This document shows, one piece after another, positions 43,904 through 52,767 of a stretch of 64,000 bases of DNA; position 1 is the stretch's first letter; every line of letters begins with the position of its first letter. The stretch comes from an uncultured Alphaproteobacteria bacterium (GTDB lineage: Bacteria > Pseudomonadota > Alphaproteobacteria > HIMB59 > GCA-002718135), in NCBI GenBank assembly GCA_902567855.1, contig CACFOQ010000005.1, positions 42,874-106,873 on the forward strand. Reading direction: 5' to 3'. The notes beneath the pieces were generated by a model. It had not been told where the DNA came from. It searched no databases and saw only the letters and a list, made by a program, of their open reading frames with translations. A program made the position numbers and the translations under genes.

Positions 43904-45535
43904 ATGAATCAATTTTCAACAGGTCTTGATAAAAATAAAGCTAATTATATCCCCTTATCTCCATTAAGTTTTATTACACGTGCTAAAGATATTTATCCAA
44001 ATTATGATTCAGTAGTTTATGGCAATAGAAGCTACACATGGCTTCAAACATATAACCGTTGTACAAAATTTGCTAGTGCGCTGACCAAGCAAGGTATTGG
44101 TCTAGGTAGTACCGTATCTATTATTGCAGCAAATACACCAGAATTATTAGAAGCACATTACTCGATTCCCATGACGGGTGGCGTTGTTAATACAATCAAT
44201 ACTAGATTAGACGCAGAAACCATTGCCTATATTTTAGACCATAGTGATGCTAAGATATTAATTACAGATACTCAGTTTTCCCCAACTATTAAAAAGGCAC
44301 TTAGTATTTATGGAAAAAAAATTCCCATAATTGATATTCATGATGATCAAGCAATCTTTAAAGATGGAGAGGGTGAAAAAATTGGAGATTGGACGTATGA
44401 AGAATTTTTAAAAACAGGTGAAGATAATTTTAACTGGTCTTTACCAAAAGATGAATGGCAAGCAATTTCATTAAGTTACACTTCAGGGACAACAGGAAAG
44501 CCAAAAGGTGTTGTATATCATCACAGAGGCTCCTACTTAATGTCCACAGGAAGTGTGACTGCTTGGAATATGACAAACAAACTCACATATCTAGCAACTG
44601 TTCCAATGTTTCATTGTAATGGATGGGGTTATCCTTGGACTGCAGCTTTAGTACATGCCAAAGTCGTATGTTGTAGATATATAGTTGCCAAAGACATTTA
44701 TAATTTAATTGATAAACACAAAGTAACTCATTTTGGTGGTGCCCCTATAGTATTAAATTTAATAGCCAATGCTGAAGAAAAAGATAAAAAAGAAATCAAT
44801 CATAAAATTTACGTTCTAACTGCAGGAGCTCCCCCAACAAGTGCCATTTTAGAAAAAATGGATAACTTAGGATTTGAAGTTATGCATGTTTATGGACTAA
44901 CGGAAACTTATGGCCATGTTTTACAATGTGCGTGGAATGAAGAATGGAATAATCTTTCAAATAGTGAAAAAGCAGATTTAAATGCGAGACAAGGAGTGCG
45001 ATATCCAAATCTTGAAGAGGCAGTGGTTGCAGATCCTGAAACACATATCCCAGTTCCTAAAGACGGAAAAACAATGGGTGAAATTCTTATTAGAGGAAAT
45101 GTTGTTATGAAAGGATATTATAAAAATAAAGAAGCTACTGAGTCTTCTATGAGAAATGGTTGGTTCCACTCTGGGGATTTAGCTGTTGTTTATCCAGATG
45201 GATATATTCAAATCAAAGATCGTTCAAAAGATATCATTATATCTGGTGGAGAAAATATTTCATCGGTAGAAGTAGAGAATGTAGTGGCAAAGCACCCTGC
45301 TGTCTCATTAGTCGCTGTTGTAGCAAAACCTGATGAAAAATGGGGAGAAACACCATGTGCTTTTGTAGAATTAGCTCCGGGAAAAGAAGCTAGCTCAGAT
45401 GAAATAATTTCATTTTGTAAAGAAAATATGGCTGGATTTAAGAGGCCAAAATATGTTATCTTTGGTGAACTACCAAAGACTTCGACGGGAAAAATACAAA
45501 AATTTGAACTAAGGAAAAAGGCAAAGGAGATTTAA
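43904..45535 (+). CDS. Acyl-CoA ligase (AMP-binding; DmdB/AAE-like group)
   Basis: I choose ATG 43904 (MNQFSTGLDKNKANYIPLSP), 55 nt after the previous stop; the longer frame from 43820 would add 28 hydrophobic residues that do not fit the family. The 543-residue protein has YTSGTTGKPKG around 190-200, HVYGLTETYG, a DRSKDIIISGGENISS motif and the C-terminal lysine in PKTSTGKIQK. It activates an acid as the adenylate and forms the CoA thioester. The opening (YIPLSPLSFITRA...YTWLQT) resembles the group containing methylmercaptopropionate-CoA ligase and plant acyl-activating enzymes, so the substrate may be short-chain. Confidence 0.85.
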   Translation: MNQFSTGLDKNKANYIPLSPLSFITRAKDIYPNYDSVVYGNRSYTWLQTYNRCTKFASALTKQGIGLGSTVSIIAANTPELLEAHYSIPMTGGVVNTINTRLDAETIAYILDHSDAKILITDTQFSPTIKKALSIYGKKIPIIDIHDDQAIFKDGEGEKIGDWTYEEFLKTGEDNFNWSLPKDEWQAISLSYTSGTTGKPKGVVYHHRGSYLMSTGSVTAWNMTNKLTYLATVPMFHCNGWGYPWTAALVHAKVVCCRYIVAKDIYNLIDKHKVTHFGGAPIVLNLIANAEEKDKKEINHKIYVLTAGAPPTSAILEKMDNLGFEVMHVYGLTETYGHVLQCAWNEEWNNLSNSEKADLNARQGVRYPNLEEAVVADPETHIPVPKDGKTMGEILIRGNVVMKGYYKNKEATESSMRNGWFHSGDLAVVYPDGYIQIKDRSKDIIISGGENISSVEVENVVAKHPAVSLVAVVAKPDEKWGETPCAFVELAPGKEASSDEIISFCKENMAGFKRPKYVIFGELPKTSTGKIQKFELRKKAKEI

Positions 45536-45536
45536 A

Positions 45537-46847
45537 ATGGATCCAAAAACTTACAAATTCGATACTATTAGTTTGCATGGCGGTTATATGCCAAGCAAGA
45601 ATGCAGGCTCACGACAAGTACCTATATATCAAACAACTTCTTATTTGTTTGATGATGTTGACCATGCTGCAGCTTTATTTAATTTAGAGCAGGGAGGTCA
45701 TATATATAGTAGAATTTCAAATCCGACTGTTCAAGTTTTAGAAGAACGTGTTGCTGCATTAGAAGGTGGTACTGCTGCATTAGCAACAGCATCAGGTATG
45801 AGTGCAATATTTTTGGCTATTATGACTTTATGTAATACTGGAGATCATGTAGTTGTTTCTTCTCAATTATATGGAGGAACAGTAAATCTTTTTCGTTTAA
45901 CTCTTCCTAAATTTGGCATCAAAGCAACTTTTGTTAAACCTAGAGATACAGAAGGATTTAAAAAAGCTATACAAGAAAATACTAAATGTATATTTGGTGA
46001 ACTAGTTGGTAATCCAGGTAATGAATTAATGAATATGCCTGAAATAGTTAAAATAGCTAATGAGGCTGGAATTCCAGTAATAATTGATAGCACTTATCAA
46101 ACTCCTTATTTGTTTAAACCATTAGAACATGGAGCGGATATCGTAGTTCATTCTTTGACTAAATGGATGGCAGGTCATGGATCATCTATGGCTGGAATTT
46201 TGGTAGAAGGTGGAAAATTTGATTGGTTAAAAACTGATAAGTTTCCTACAATGACTGAACCTTATGAAGGGTATCACGGCTTATCTTTTGCTGAAGAGTT
46301 TGGTCCAGTTGCTTTTACAATGAAAGCTAGAGCTGAGGGAATGCGAGATATGGGTCCATGTTTAAGCCCTCAAAATGCATGGAATGTTTTACAGGGCATT
46401 GAAACTTTATCAGTTAGAATGGAAAAACATTGTTCAAATGCATTAAAAATGGTTGAATATTTAAGTAACCATAAAAGTGTTGCTTGGGTTTCACATGCAA
46501 GTCTAAAAGACAATCCTGATTATGAGTTAGCAAAAACTCTTCTTCCTAAAGGTACTGGTTCTATGATTGCTTTTGGTATTAAAGGAGGTAAAGAAGCTGG
46601 AGCTGCATTTATAGATAATGTTAAACTAGCTTCTCATTTAGCTAATGTTGGTGATACAAGAACTCTTGTAATACATCCTGCTTCAGCTACTCATTCTCAA
46701 ATGGATGAAGCTACTCTAAAATTAGCAAATATGTCTCATGATATGATCAGACTTTCTGTAGGAATTGAAGATATCGATGATATTATCAATGATTTTGAAG
46801 ATGGTTTTAGAGCCGCTGAAAAACCAAGATTGGTAGCAAACAAATGA
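45537..46847 (+). CDS. metY: O-acetylhomoserine sulfhydrylase (MetY type)
   Basis: The 436-residue PLP enzyme of the Cys/Met metabolism family opens FDTISLHGGYMP, has YSRISNPTVQVLEERVAALEGG, DSTYQTPYL and the PLP-binding lysine near 208 in HSLTKWMAGHGSSMAG. The length, about 430, fits MetY rather than MetB (about 385). MetY replaces the acetyl group of O-acetylhomoserine with sulfide or methanethiol. It starts one base after the acyl-CoA ligase stop, and the next gene overlaps its end, so it is cotranscribed with CoA-metabolism genes rather than with metX. Confidence 0.88.
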   Translation: MDPKTYKFDTISLHGGYMPSKNAGSRQVPIYQTTSYLFDDVDHAAALFNLEQGGHIYSRISNPTVQVLEERVAALEGGTAALATASGMSAIFLAIMTLCNTGDHVVVSSQLYGGTVNLFRLTLPKFGIKATFVKPRDTEGFKKAIQENTKCIFGELVGNPGNELMNMPEIVKIANEAGIPVIIDSTYQTPYLFKPLEHGADIVVHSLTKWMAGHGSSMAGILVEGGKFDWLKTDKFPTMTEPYEGYHGLSFAEEFGPVAFTMKARAEGMRDMGPCLSPQNAWNVLQGIETLSVRMEKHCSNALKMVEYLSNHKSVAWVSHASLKDNPDYELAKTLLPKGTGSMIAFGIKGGKEAGAAFIDNVKLASHLANVGDTRTLVIHPASATHSQMDEATLKLANMSHDMIRLSVGIEDIDDIINDFEDGFRAAEKPRLVANK

Positions 46848-47656
46848 AATTTACAGTAAACAAAAAAGAGGTTTTTGCTTCTACAGGTGGAAGACCATTT
46901 GATAAAAAAAAACCTCTTATCATTTTTATTCATGGAAGTGGATTAAGTCATATTACATGGGTTTTACAAACCCGATATTTTGCATTTCATGGTTATAGTG
47001 TTTTAGCGATTGATCTTCCTGGACACGGATATTCAGAGGGTCCTGCACTAGAATCTATTGAAGAACAAGGTAAGTGGATTGCAGATGTAATTGACTCTGT
47101 TGGTGTTAAAGAAGCATCGCTTGTTGGTCATTCACAAGGCTGCTTAGTAGTCATGGAATGTGCATCACAGTTTCCAGATAAAATTAGATCTATTGGTTTA
47201 ATGGGTGGAGCAGGAGCTATACCCATGAACCCAGAACTTTTAGAATTAGCAGAAAAAGGAGACCCAAAAGCAGTTGATCTTATGATGGATTGGGCTCATG
47301 GACCTGCTGGACATTTTGGTGGACATCCCGTACCTGGTCTGCATCACATAAATCTAGGAGGATCTATCGTAATTAATGGTTCAGTTAAAAATGCTTTAGG
47401 AGTTGATTTTAGAGCATGTGATAATTATAAAAATGGTTTTGAAGCTGCAAAAAAAATAAAATGTCCAGCTATTAATATTCTTGGTGATAGAGACAGAATG
47501 TGCCCAGTAAAAGAAGGTAAAAAATTAGCTGATAAAATTAAAGATTCTGAAGTAGAAGTCATTGAGAACTGTGGTCATATGATACTACTTGAAGAGGCTG
47601 GTAAATCTCTAGCAATTTTAAAAAAATTTATACGAAACAATCACCCAGCGGAATAG
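46844..47656 (+). CDS. Alpha/beta hydrolase
   Basis: The 270-residue soluble protein has FIHGSGLSHITWVLQ (oxyanion loop), LAIDLPGHGYSEGP, the nucleophile elbow VGHSQGCLV with its serine, GDRDRMCPV with a probable acid residue, and ENCGHMILLEE with the catalytic His. It is a hydrolase of the haloperoxidase/esterase type with unknown substrate. It overlaps metY by 4 nt and is the last gene of the operon. In such a setting it could act as a thioesterase or ester hydrolase. Confidence 0.8.
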   Translation: MKFTVNKKEVFASTGGRPFDKKKPLIIFIHGSGLSHITWVLQTRYFAFHGYSVLAIDLPGHGYSEGPALESIEEQGKWIADVIDSVGVKEASLVGHSQGCLVVMECASQFPDKIRSIGLMGGAGAIPMNPELLELAEKGDPKAVDLMMDWAHGPAGHFGGHPVPGLHHINLGGSIVINGSVKNALGVDFRACDNYKNGFEAAKKIKCPAINILGDRDRMCPVKEGKKLADKIKDSEVEVIENCGHMILLEEAGKSLAILKKFIRNNHPAE

Positions 47657-47670
47657 GCAAAAAAGCTATT

Positions 47671-47853
47671 TTATTCAGCGGAAGGTTTGTCAGGTCTAGT
47701 TAATTCCTCTAATTTGCGCATTTCTTCTTCTTGTTCAAGCCGCTCTTTTTCTTCTCTCTTTTTTTTGCGTTCTTCAGCTTTCATTTTTAACTTAAGCTCT
47801 TTTTGCATTTTTCTATCGCCAGCTTTTGATTTGTGATTGAAATGTATGCCCAT
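47671..47853 (-). CDS. Small highly charged coiled-coil protein
   Basis: The 60-residue product starts MGIHFNHKSKAGDRKMQ and then runs as a Lys/Glu/Arg-rich helix with no hydrophobic core, ending in PDKPSAE. No domain is recognised. Small helical proteins with this beginning occur in other marine alphaproteobacteria as far as I recall, but no function is known. It converges with the hydrolase gene and is divergent from the esterase gene across a 167-nt gap (47854-48020) that shows no gene. Confidence 0.55.
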   Translation of the reverse strand: MGIHFNHKSKAGDRKMQKELKLKMKAEERKKKREEKERLEQEEEMRKLEELTRPDKPSAE

Positions 47854-48020
47854 ATAAACCTCAAAGATCTTATACTCAAAAATTAAATTATTTCTAGATT
47901 GTAATAAAAAATCCTAGTTTTCTGGTAAGTGATGAATTTAAAATAAAGTTTTGAAGTTGATATTTAAAATTAAAGATATGAATTTATTGATATTTAATAA
48001 ATCTAGACTATCACATACAC

Positions 48021-48701
48021 ATGGAAAATTCAGAAATTCTAAATGGGCCTTCATTTTGTCCTACTGAAAAACCTACAAAGTTAATTTTTCTTCTTCATGG
48101 TTATGGTGACAATGGTGATAATTTTGTTCATATTGCTGGAAATTTTAATCATGAAGAACTGAATGCTCACTATTTTGCTTTAAATGCTCCTAATTTAATT
48201 GCAAATTATCCAACAGGAAGAGAATGGTTTAATCTATATCCTAACAACATTTATATAAGTGACGCAGGACCAGAAGAAATCAAAATTATTCGTTCAGAAA
48301 TACGAATTTCAACTAAGAAGATTTTCAATACAATTAATATAATTAAAAATAAATATAAATTAAAATTTTCAGATTGTTTTGTTACTGGCTTTTCACAAGG
48401 TGGTATGATGACTTTTGAGCTTGGTAATTATTCAGAAGAACAATTAGGGGGATTAGCAATATTATCAGGTAGAATAATGACAAATGAATCTCCAACAAAT
48501 CTCAAATTTTTAAAAACCCCACTTTTTATATCTCATGGAGATAATGACAATGTTTTAAATATAGATAATTTTTATAGTTCTTGTAATTATTTAAAAGAAA
48601 ACAATTTTCTTTTTGAAAAACATTTATTAAAAGGTGACAGCCACACAATTTCACCTAAAGCAATAAATTTATTGCAAAAATTTATAAAAAAAAATCTATG
48701 A
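48021..48701 (+). CDS. Phospholipase/carboxylesterase family protein
   Basis: The 226-residue alpha/beta hydrolase has LIFLLHGYGDNGDNFV at the start, the nucleophile elbow GFSQGGMMTFELG, SHGDNDNVLN with the acid residue, and GDSHTISPKA with the catalytic histidine. This is the pattern of the phospholipase/carboxylesterase (YpfH/ EstB-like) group acting on short esters or lysophospholipids. It is a single gene; the HNH gene follows after 53 nt with its own ribosome binding site. Confidence 0.85.
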   Translation: MENSEILNGPSFCPTEKPTKLIFLLHGYGDNGDNFVHIAGNFNHEELNAHYFALNAPNLIANYPTGREWFNLYPNNIYISDAGPEEIKIIRSEIRISTKKIFNTINIIKNKYKLKFSDCFVTGFSQGGMMTFELGNYSEEQLGGLAILSGRIMTNESPTNLKFLKTPLFISHGDNDNVLNIDNFYSSCNYLKENNFLFEKHLLKGDSHTISPKAINLLQKFIKKNL

Positions 48702-48754
48702 AGTATTTAAATTTTAATATTATATATATATCAATATTATAGGAGAAACTTAAT

Positions 48755-49309
48755 ATGAATATGACAGGAAACCCATCATTAGTTTTAAATGCGGATTTTC
48801 GTCCTCTTTCTTATTATCCTCTATCACTATGTTCCTGGCAAGATACAATCAGATTAGTTTTTTCTGAACGTGTATCTGTTGTAGAAAGATATGATCAAAA
48901 AGTAAACTCACCTTCAATAAGTTTTAATCTTCCTAGTGTTATTGCGCTAAAGGATTATGTCATGCCTCAACGCAAACCTGCATTTACACGTTTTAATGTT
49001 TTTTTAAGAGATAATTTTACATGTCAATATTGCCATACTCATTTTTCAGCTAATGAATTAACCTTTGATCATTTAATTCCAAGATGCTTAAATGGTAAAA
49101 CAACATGGAATAATGTTGTATCAGCTTGTACGAGTTGTAATTTAAAAAAAGGAAGACGTTTATTAAAATTTACTGATATGAAATTGTTAAAACAACCCTC
49201 TCGACCTACATCTATTCAGTTACAAAATAATGGTAGAAATTTTCCCCCTAATTTTTTACATGAAAGCTGGCGTGACTACTTGTATTGGGACACAGAATTA
49301 CAGAATTAA
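48755..49309 (+). CDS. HNH endonuclease
   Basis: The 184-residue protein has a beta-rich N-terminus with LVLNADFRPLSYYPLSLCSWQ and ALKDYVMPQRKPAFTR, then an HNH domain at about 88-135 with two CxxC zinc pairs (CQYCHTHF, CTSCNLKKG) and LTFDHLIPRCLNG. This group is found as a stand-alone gene in nearly all alphaproteobacteria, unrelated to introns or phages, and its role is not settled. GGAG lies 9 nt before the ATG. It converges with coq7 (4-nt overlap). Confidence 0.85.
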   Translation: MNMTGNPSLVLNADFRPLSYYPLSLCSWQDTIRLVFSERVSVVERYDQKVNSPSISFNLPSVIALKDYVMPQRKPAFTRFNVFLRDNFTCQYCHTHFSANELTFDHLIPRCLNGKTTWNNVVSACTSCNLKKGRRLLKFTDMKLLKQPSRPTSIQLQNNGRNFPPNFLHESWRDYLYWDTELQN

Positions 49310-49884
49310 ATCTTTTTTGAAATTTCAATTGCAGTTTTACATCCAAGTTCGATAACTTTGCTCAACACTTTATAACCCGGTGTCTTTTCAGCATCGTGTG
49401 CAATCCCAATATCATGATGTTCTAGCTCATCTGCTTTAAATTTTTTAATAGTTTTTTTTAATTCTTTTTGATCATCTTCTAAAAGAGATAATTGTTCTTC
49501 GTAATGATTTCCGATTACAGTTTCTACTGCAACAGTACAAGCCATAGCAGCTTTTTCTCCAAGTAAAGCTGTAGAAACACCTAAAGCGTAGCCTGCAACA
49601 TTCCAAACAGGTATTAAAGCAGTAGGTCGAACTCTATTTTTAACAATTAATTCTTCAAATTTTTGAATATGCTCTTGTTCCTGATCTGCCATATGTTGAA
49701 TAGTTTTTCCAATTTTAGAATTTTTGCCAAAAACAGCAATTTGGCCATCATAAATTCTTGTAGCTCCATATTCCCCCGCATGATCAACTCGAATAATCTC
49801 CTCCAATATAGAACGATCAGTTTTAATTTTTGAAGTACTAGATTTCTTTGACTGCTTTTTTTTCTTTTTAGTTTTTAATGCCAT
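49306..49884 (-). CDS. coq7: Demethoxyubiquinone hydroxylase (Coq7)
   Basis: The 192-residue ferritin-like diiron protein starts with a Lys/Ser-rich tail of about 20 residues, then RVDHAGEYGATRIYDGQ with a metal-ligand Glu38, DQEQEHIQKF around 67-76, and KADELEHHDIG near the end. It hydroxylates the ubiquinone precursor in its penultimate step. It serves the quinone pool used by succinate dehydrogenase in this window. It overlaps dsbB by 17 nt. Confidence 0.93.
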   Translation of the reverse strand: MALKTKKKKKQSKKSSTSKIKTDRSILEEIIRVDHAGEYGATRIYDGQIAVFGKNSKIGKTIQHMADQEQEHIQKFEELIVKNRVRPTALIPVWNVAGYALGVSTALLGEKAAMACTVAVETVIGNHYEEQLSLLEDDQKELKKTIKKFKADELEHHDIGIAHDAEKTPGYKVLSKVIELGCKTAIEISKKI

Positions 49885-50359
49885 TAAAGTACCTAATAAT
49901 AAATATAGTATTAAAAATAAAAATAAAAAGTTGCAATATTGAATTTAAGGTAGCTGCTGATAAGCCTCCAATAGACCAAATTATCTCAGAGCAATTAATT
50001 ACTGGTTTATTAGTTATTTGTTGTTTTAAATCTTGAACTGAATCTGTTTGCATGAGAGACCCAGAACAACTAGCTGGACCCTTTAAAATATTTTGTTCTA
50101 TACCTACATGCCAAATGGCATAAAATAAACCATATAAAATTAAAAGTTCTACCAAAAGTAAAAATAAAATATGATTATTTTTTTTAAATAAATAAAACAA
50201 GATAACTAAGACTATTAAAGCATAATATGGATGTCTTTGCTTTAAACACATATCGCAGGGAGCTAAGTTAAAAAAATGTTCAGCTATTAATGCGCTACCC
50301 AAAGTTAATATGCTAATGCAAAAAAGGACTAAAGACCAGTTTTTTTCAATATAGATCAT
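49868..50359 (-). CDS. dsbB: Disulfide bond formation protein DsbB
   Basis: The 163-residue protein has four transmembrane helices. The first cysteine pair is in APCDMCLKQRHPYY, the DsbB signature near residue 33. The second pair is represented by the cysteines of GPASCSGS and INCSEI in the periplasmic loop. It passes electrons from the periplasmic disulfide carrier to ubiquinone. It overlaps both the YqaA-like and coq7 genes, so the three are likely one transcript. Confidence 0.9.
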   Translation of the reverse strand: MIYIEKNWSLVLFCISILTLGSALIAEHFFNLAPCDMCLKQRHPYYALIVLVILFYLFKKNNHILFLLLVELLILYGLFYAIWHVGIEQNILKGPASCSGSLMQTDSVQDLKQQITNKPVINCSEIIWSIGGLSAATLNSILQLFIFIFNTIFIIRYFNGIKN

Positions 50360-50940
50360 AAAAATTTAATTATTAATATAAAGCCAATTAGTAAAATAAA
50401 AAATAAAATTGCTAGCAAATTAAAATATTTATCAATTAGTTTTTCAATAGTTTGACCATAAATCTTTAATAAAAATGCAAGTATATAAAACCTTAATCCC
50501 CTTGCAATTAGAGATGCTAAAATAAATATAAAAATATTAAAGCCAAAAAAACCACTTGCAATAGTTATAAATTTAAATGGAAAAGGTGTAAAGCCTGCTC
50601 CAAGAACAAGCCATATTCCAAAAAGTTGATAATATTGTTCAAAATTATTAAATTGATTTTGAAGTCCATAATAATTTATAATTAATATACCTAGGCTATT
50701 AAAAAAGAAAAAACCTATGCAATACCCTATGATTCCACCAATTACAGAACTTATAGTGCAGACTAAAGCATAAAAAAATGCATTTATTCTTTTTGCAATA
50801 ATCATTGGGATTAGAATAATATCTGGAGGAATAGGAAAGATAGAGCTTTCAGTAAAAGACACTAAGCTTAAAAACCAAACTGCTTTAGGACTTTTAGATT
50901 TTTCAATAGTCCAGTCATATAATTTTCGTAAAATATTCAT
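50356..50940 (-). CDS. YqaA/DedA-like membrane protein
   Basis: The 194-residue protein has about five hydrophobic segments, with ESSIFPIPPDIILIPMI in the first third and WLVLGAGFTPFPFKFITIASG later. These are the E-(x)-P-P and FxGxxxP-like motifs of the YqaA branch of the DedA (VTT/SNARE-associated) family. DedA proteins are linked to lipid scrambling and membrane potential. It is the first of three overlapping genes with dsbB and coq7, just upstream of the tRNA gene. Confidence 0.82.
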   Translation of the reverse strand: MNILRKLYDWTIEKSKSPKAVWFLSLVSFTESSIFPIPPDIILIPMIIAKRINAFFYALVCTISSVIGGIIGYCIGFFFFNSLGILIINYYGLQNQFNNFEQYYQLFGIWLVLGAGFTPFPFKFITIASGFFGFNIFIFILASLIARGLRFYILAFLLKIYGQTIEKLIDKYFNLLAILFFILLIGFILIIKFL

Positions 50941-50948
50941 TTTCTAAA

Positions 50949-51033
50949 TGGTAGGAGTAGAGGGAATCGAACCCACACCACCGAAGTGACCGGATTTTGA
51001 ATCCGGCGCGTCTACCAGTTCCGCCATACTCCC
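50949..51033 (-). tRNA. tRNA-Leu (CAA)
   Basis: Read on the minus strand, the gene folds with acceptor GGGAGTA/TACTCCT, a G-rich D arm with GGTAGAC, an anticodon stem CCGGA/TCCGG around the loop TTCAAAA (anticodon CAA, codon UUG), a long variable arm CACTTCGGTG and the T arm GGGTTCGATTCCC. CCA is encoded. The long variable arm and anticodon both give leucine. Position 1-72 is a G-U pair. The adjacent gap 51034-51206 holds no other feature I can support. Confidence 0.97.
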
Positions 51034-51206
51034 TTTGTTCAAGTTCTCTAATATATCCTTATCTTTCTAAGTAAATAGTAATATGAAATTACATGGGATA
51101 ATAGGAAGTTTGTCGTTGAGGAATCCAAAAAAAATCTAACTATTAAAATAGATTCACATTGATTCTTATTTGATTCAGTAGTATTTTTTAAGAAAGGTAA
51201 GATATA

Positions 51207-51623
51207 ATGTTAATTAGATTTTGTATAATATTTATAGTTTTTTTATTAACTATGAAATTTGCATTTGCAAAAATTATCGATGTAAATAATGAGCAAATTA
51301 TAGAATTATCAAAAACCAATATTCCAATTATAGATATAAGAAGAAGTTCTGAATGGGACCAAACAGGAGTTGTTCCAGAGAGCATTCTGCTAACCTTTTT
51401 TGATAAAGAAGGAAAATATAATTATGATGAATGGTATGAAAAATTACGTTTAGAAATAGATGTAGGTAAACCAATAATCTTAATTTGTAGAACGGGAAGA
51501 AGAACTGCGATAATTGCCAAAATGATGGAAATAAAAAAATTTGATAATGTTATTTATAATGCAAAAAATGGAATAACCTCGTGGATTGATGAAAAATTAA
51601 TAACCGTTAAACCGCAGTATTAA
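51207..51623 (+). CDS. Secreted rhodanese-like protein
   Basis: The 138-residue protein has a signal peptide (MLIRFCIIFIVFLLTMKFAFA, with AFA as the likely cleavage site) and a single rhodanese domain. The active loop is CRTGRR in ILICRTGRRTAI. It has an early IIDIRRSSEWDQTG segment, which is typical. It should act in the periplasm on sulfane sulfur. AAAGG lies 8 nt before the ATG. It converges with the lyase gene. Confidence 0.85.
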   Translation: MLIRFCIIFIVFLLTMKFAFAKIIDVNNEQIIELSKTNIPIIDIRRSSEWDQTGVVPESILLTFFDKEGKYNYDEWYEKLRLEIDVGKPIILICRTGRRTAIIAKMMEIKKFDNVIYNAKNGITSWIDEKLITVKPQY

Positions 51624-51633
51624 TTTATTCTAT

Positions 51634-52713
51634 TTATTTAAATTTCTTAATTCCTTTTTCAATAAATTCATTTCTTTTATCTTTCCGCGATTTTGTTCCT
51701 GTAATTTCATCTACAAAATTAGATTTTTTCGACCAATTTGTCACCTGTTTTTCAATCCAATTTTTTACATCTGTGCGACTATCTTCTTTTACTTCCAACA
51801 TAATTTTTTGTAATATTTTTTTCTTTAAAGTTTTAATTAATCTTTCATTTTTTGATTCTTTTTTTTGTGAAGTAAGATCATCGCATGAATATCCTAGCTC
51901 ATTAATTTTTAATTTATTACATTTTTTGGCTTTTCTTATTTCATCATAATAAACAATTTGAGCTGGAGCTCCGCTTGAATTATTTATATTTTTTTCTGAA
52001 TTCAGCCAATTTGACATAAAGGATCTATATAATCCAAATTTAAAATATACTTTTGTTCCTTTCGATTTTGTTCTTCCCTGATGTTCATAAACTAATTTTC
52101 CATTTGCCCACAGTTTAAAAAAACCGTCTTTTTTATGAGACCATTTTGCATTAACTAAAATATCATTCCATTTACCTTTCATATCTTTATCATCTAATAT
52201 TTTCCTGGACTCATCAGTCATATCGTTATTGGTAGATTTTGCTAACCAATAACCATTTTCTCTTTCCTTAAACATAAAAAGAGGGAAGGAACCTGTTTGA
52301 TGGAATTGACCATAAGCAACTGAGGTAGGGTAAATATTAATATGATTTTCAGGAAAATAAATTGACCAAGCATACCACCACGTCGATCCATTTTTCATTT
52401 TCTTTCCGCTTAGTTCATGCCTTTCGCGATCTCCTTTACAATCACTCCATTCGCCATCTTTATCAGCTCCACAATCACCTGGCTGTACTTCAAATCTAAC
52501 AGATTCTTGACCTAAACGAACTGGATGACCATCTGCTTTATTAACAATTTGCATCCCATAATCTTTATAATAATTTCCAGTTAAGCTTTTACTGTATAAG
52601 TTTCCAAAGCCTGTATCTTTTGTTAATCTAATTTCTTTTTTTCCAAATAAATTTCCTGAGAAAATAAAAACTAAAATCAAAATTCCTAAAAACTTTTTCA
52701 TCCAAATTAGCAT
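51634..52713 (-). CDS. Secreted polysaccharide lyase-like protein
   Basis: The 359-residue protein has an N-terminal hydrophobic signal (residues 6-24), then a jelly-roll-like domain with RFEVQPGDCG, TWWYAWSIYFPENH, YGQFHQTGSFPLFMFKE, WNDILVNAKWSHKKDGFFKLWANGKLVYEHQG and FKFGLYRS. This is the pattern of the heparin-lyase-type polysaccharide lyase domain (Polysacc_lyase). The C-terminal 90 residues are Lys-rich and without a clear fold. The substrate cannot be told; export suggests use of external polysaccharide. Confidence 0.75.
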   Translation of the reverse strand: MLIWMKKFLGILILVFIFSGNLFGKKEIRLTKDTGFGNLYSKSLTGNYYKDYGMQIVNKADGHPVRLGQESVRFEVQPGDCGADKDGEWSDCKGDRERHELSGKKMKNGSTWWYAWSIYFPENHINIYPTSVAYGQFHQTGSFPLFMFKERENGYWLAKSTNNDMTDESRKILDDKDMKGKWNDILVNAKWSHKKDGFFKLWANGKLVYEHQGRTKSKGTKVYFKFGLYRSFMSNWLNSEKNINNSSGAPAQIVYYDEIRKAKKCNKLKINELGYSCDDLTSQKKESKNERLIKTLKKKILQKIMLEVKEDSRTDVKNWIEKQVTNWSKKSNFVDEITGTKSRKDKRNEFIEKGIKKFK

Positions 52714-52767
52714 ACTACTAAATGTGAGAAAACTTAAACTAAAAAGTTTCGTAGAGGAGAGGCTTTT

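Noticed and set aside
48708..48741. AT-rich imperfect inverted repeat before the HNH gene
   Set aside because: TA-alternating sequence of this kind arises by chance in DNA this AT-rich and does not form a convincing stem.
51083..51139. 18-residue reading frame upstream of the rhodanese gene
   Set aside because: It is too short, lacks a ribosome binding site and shows no notable composition.
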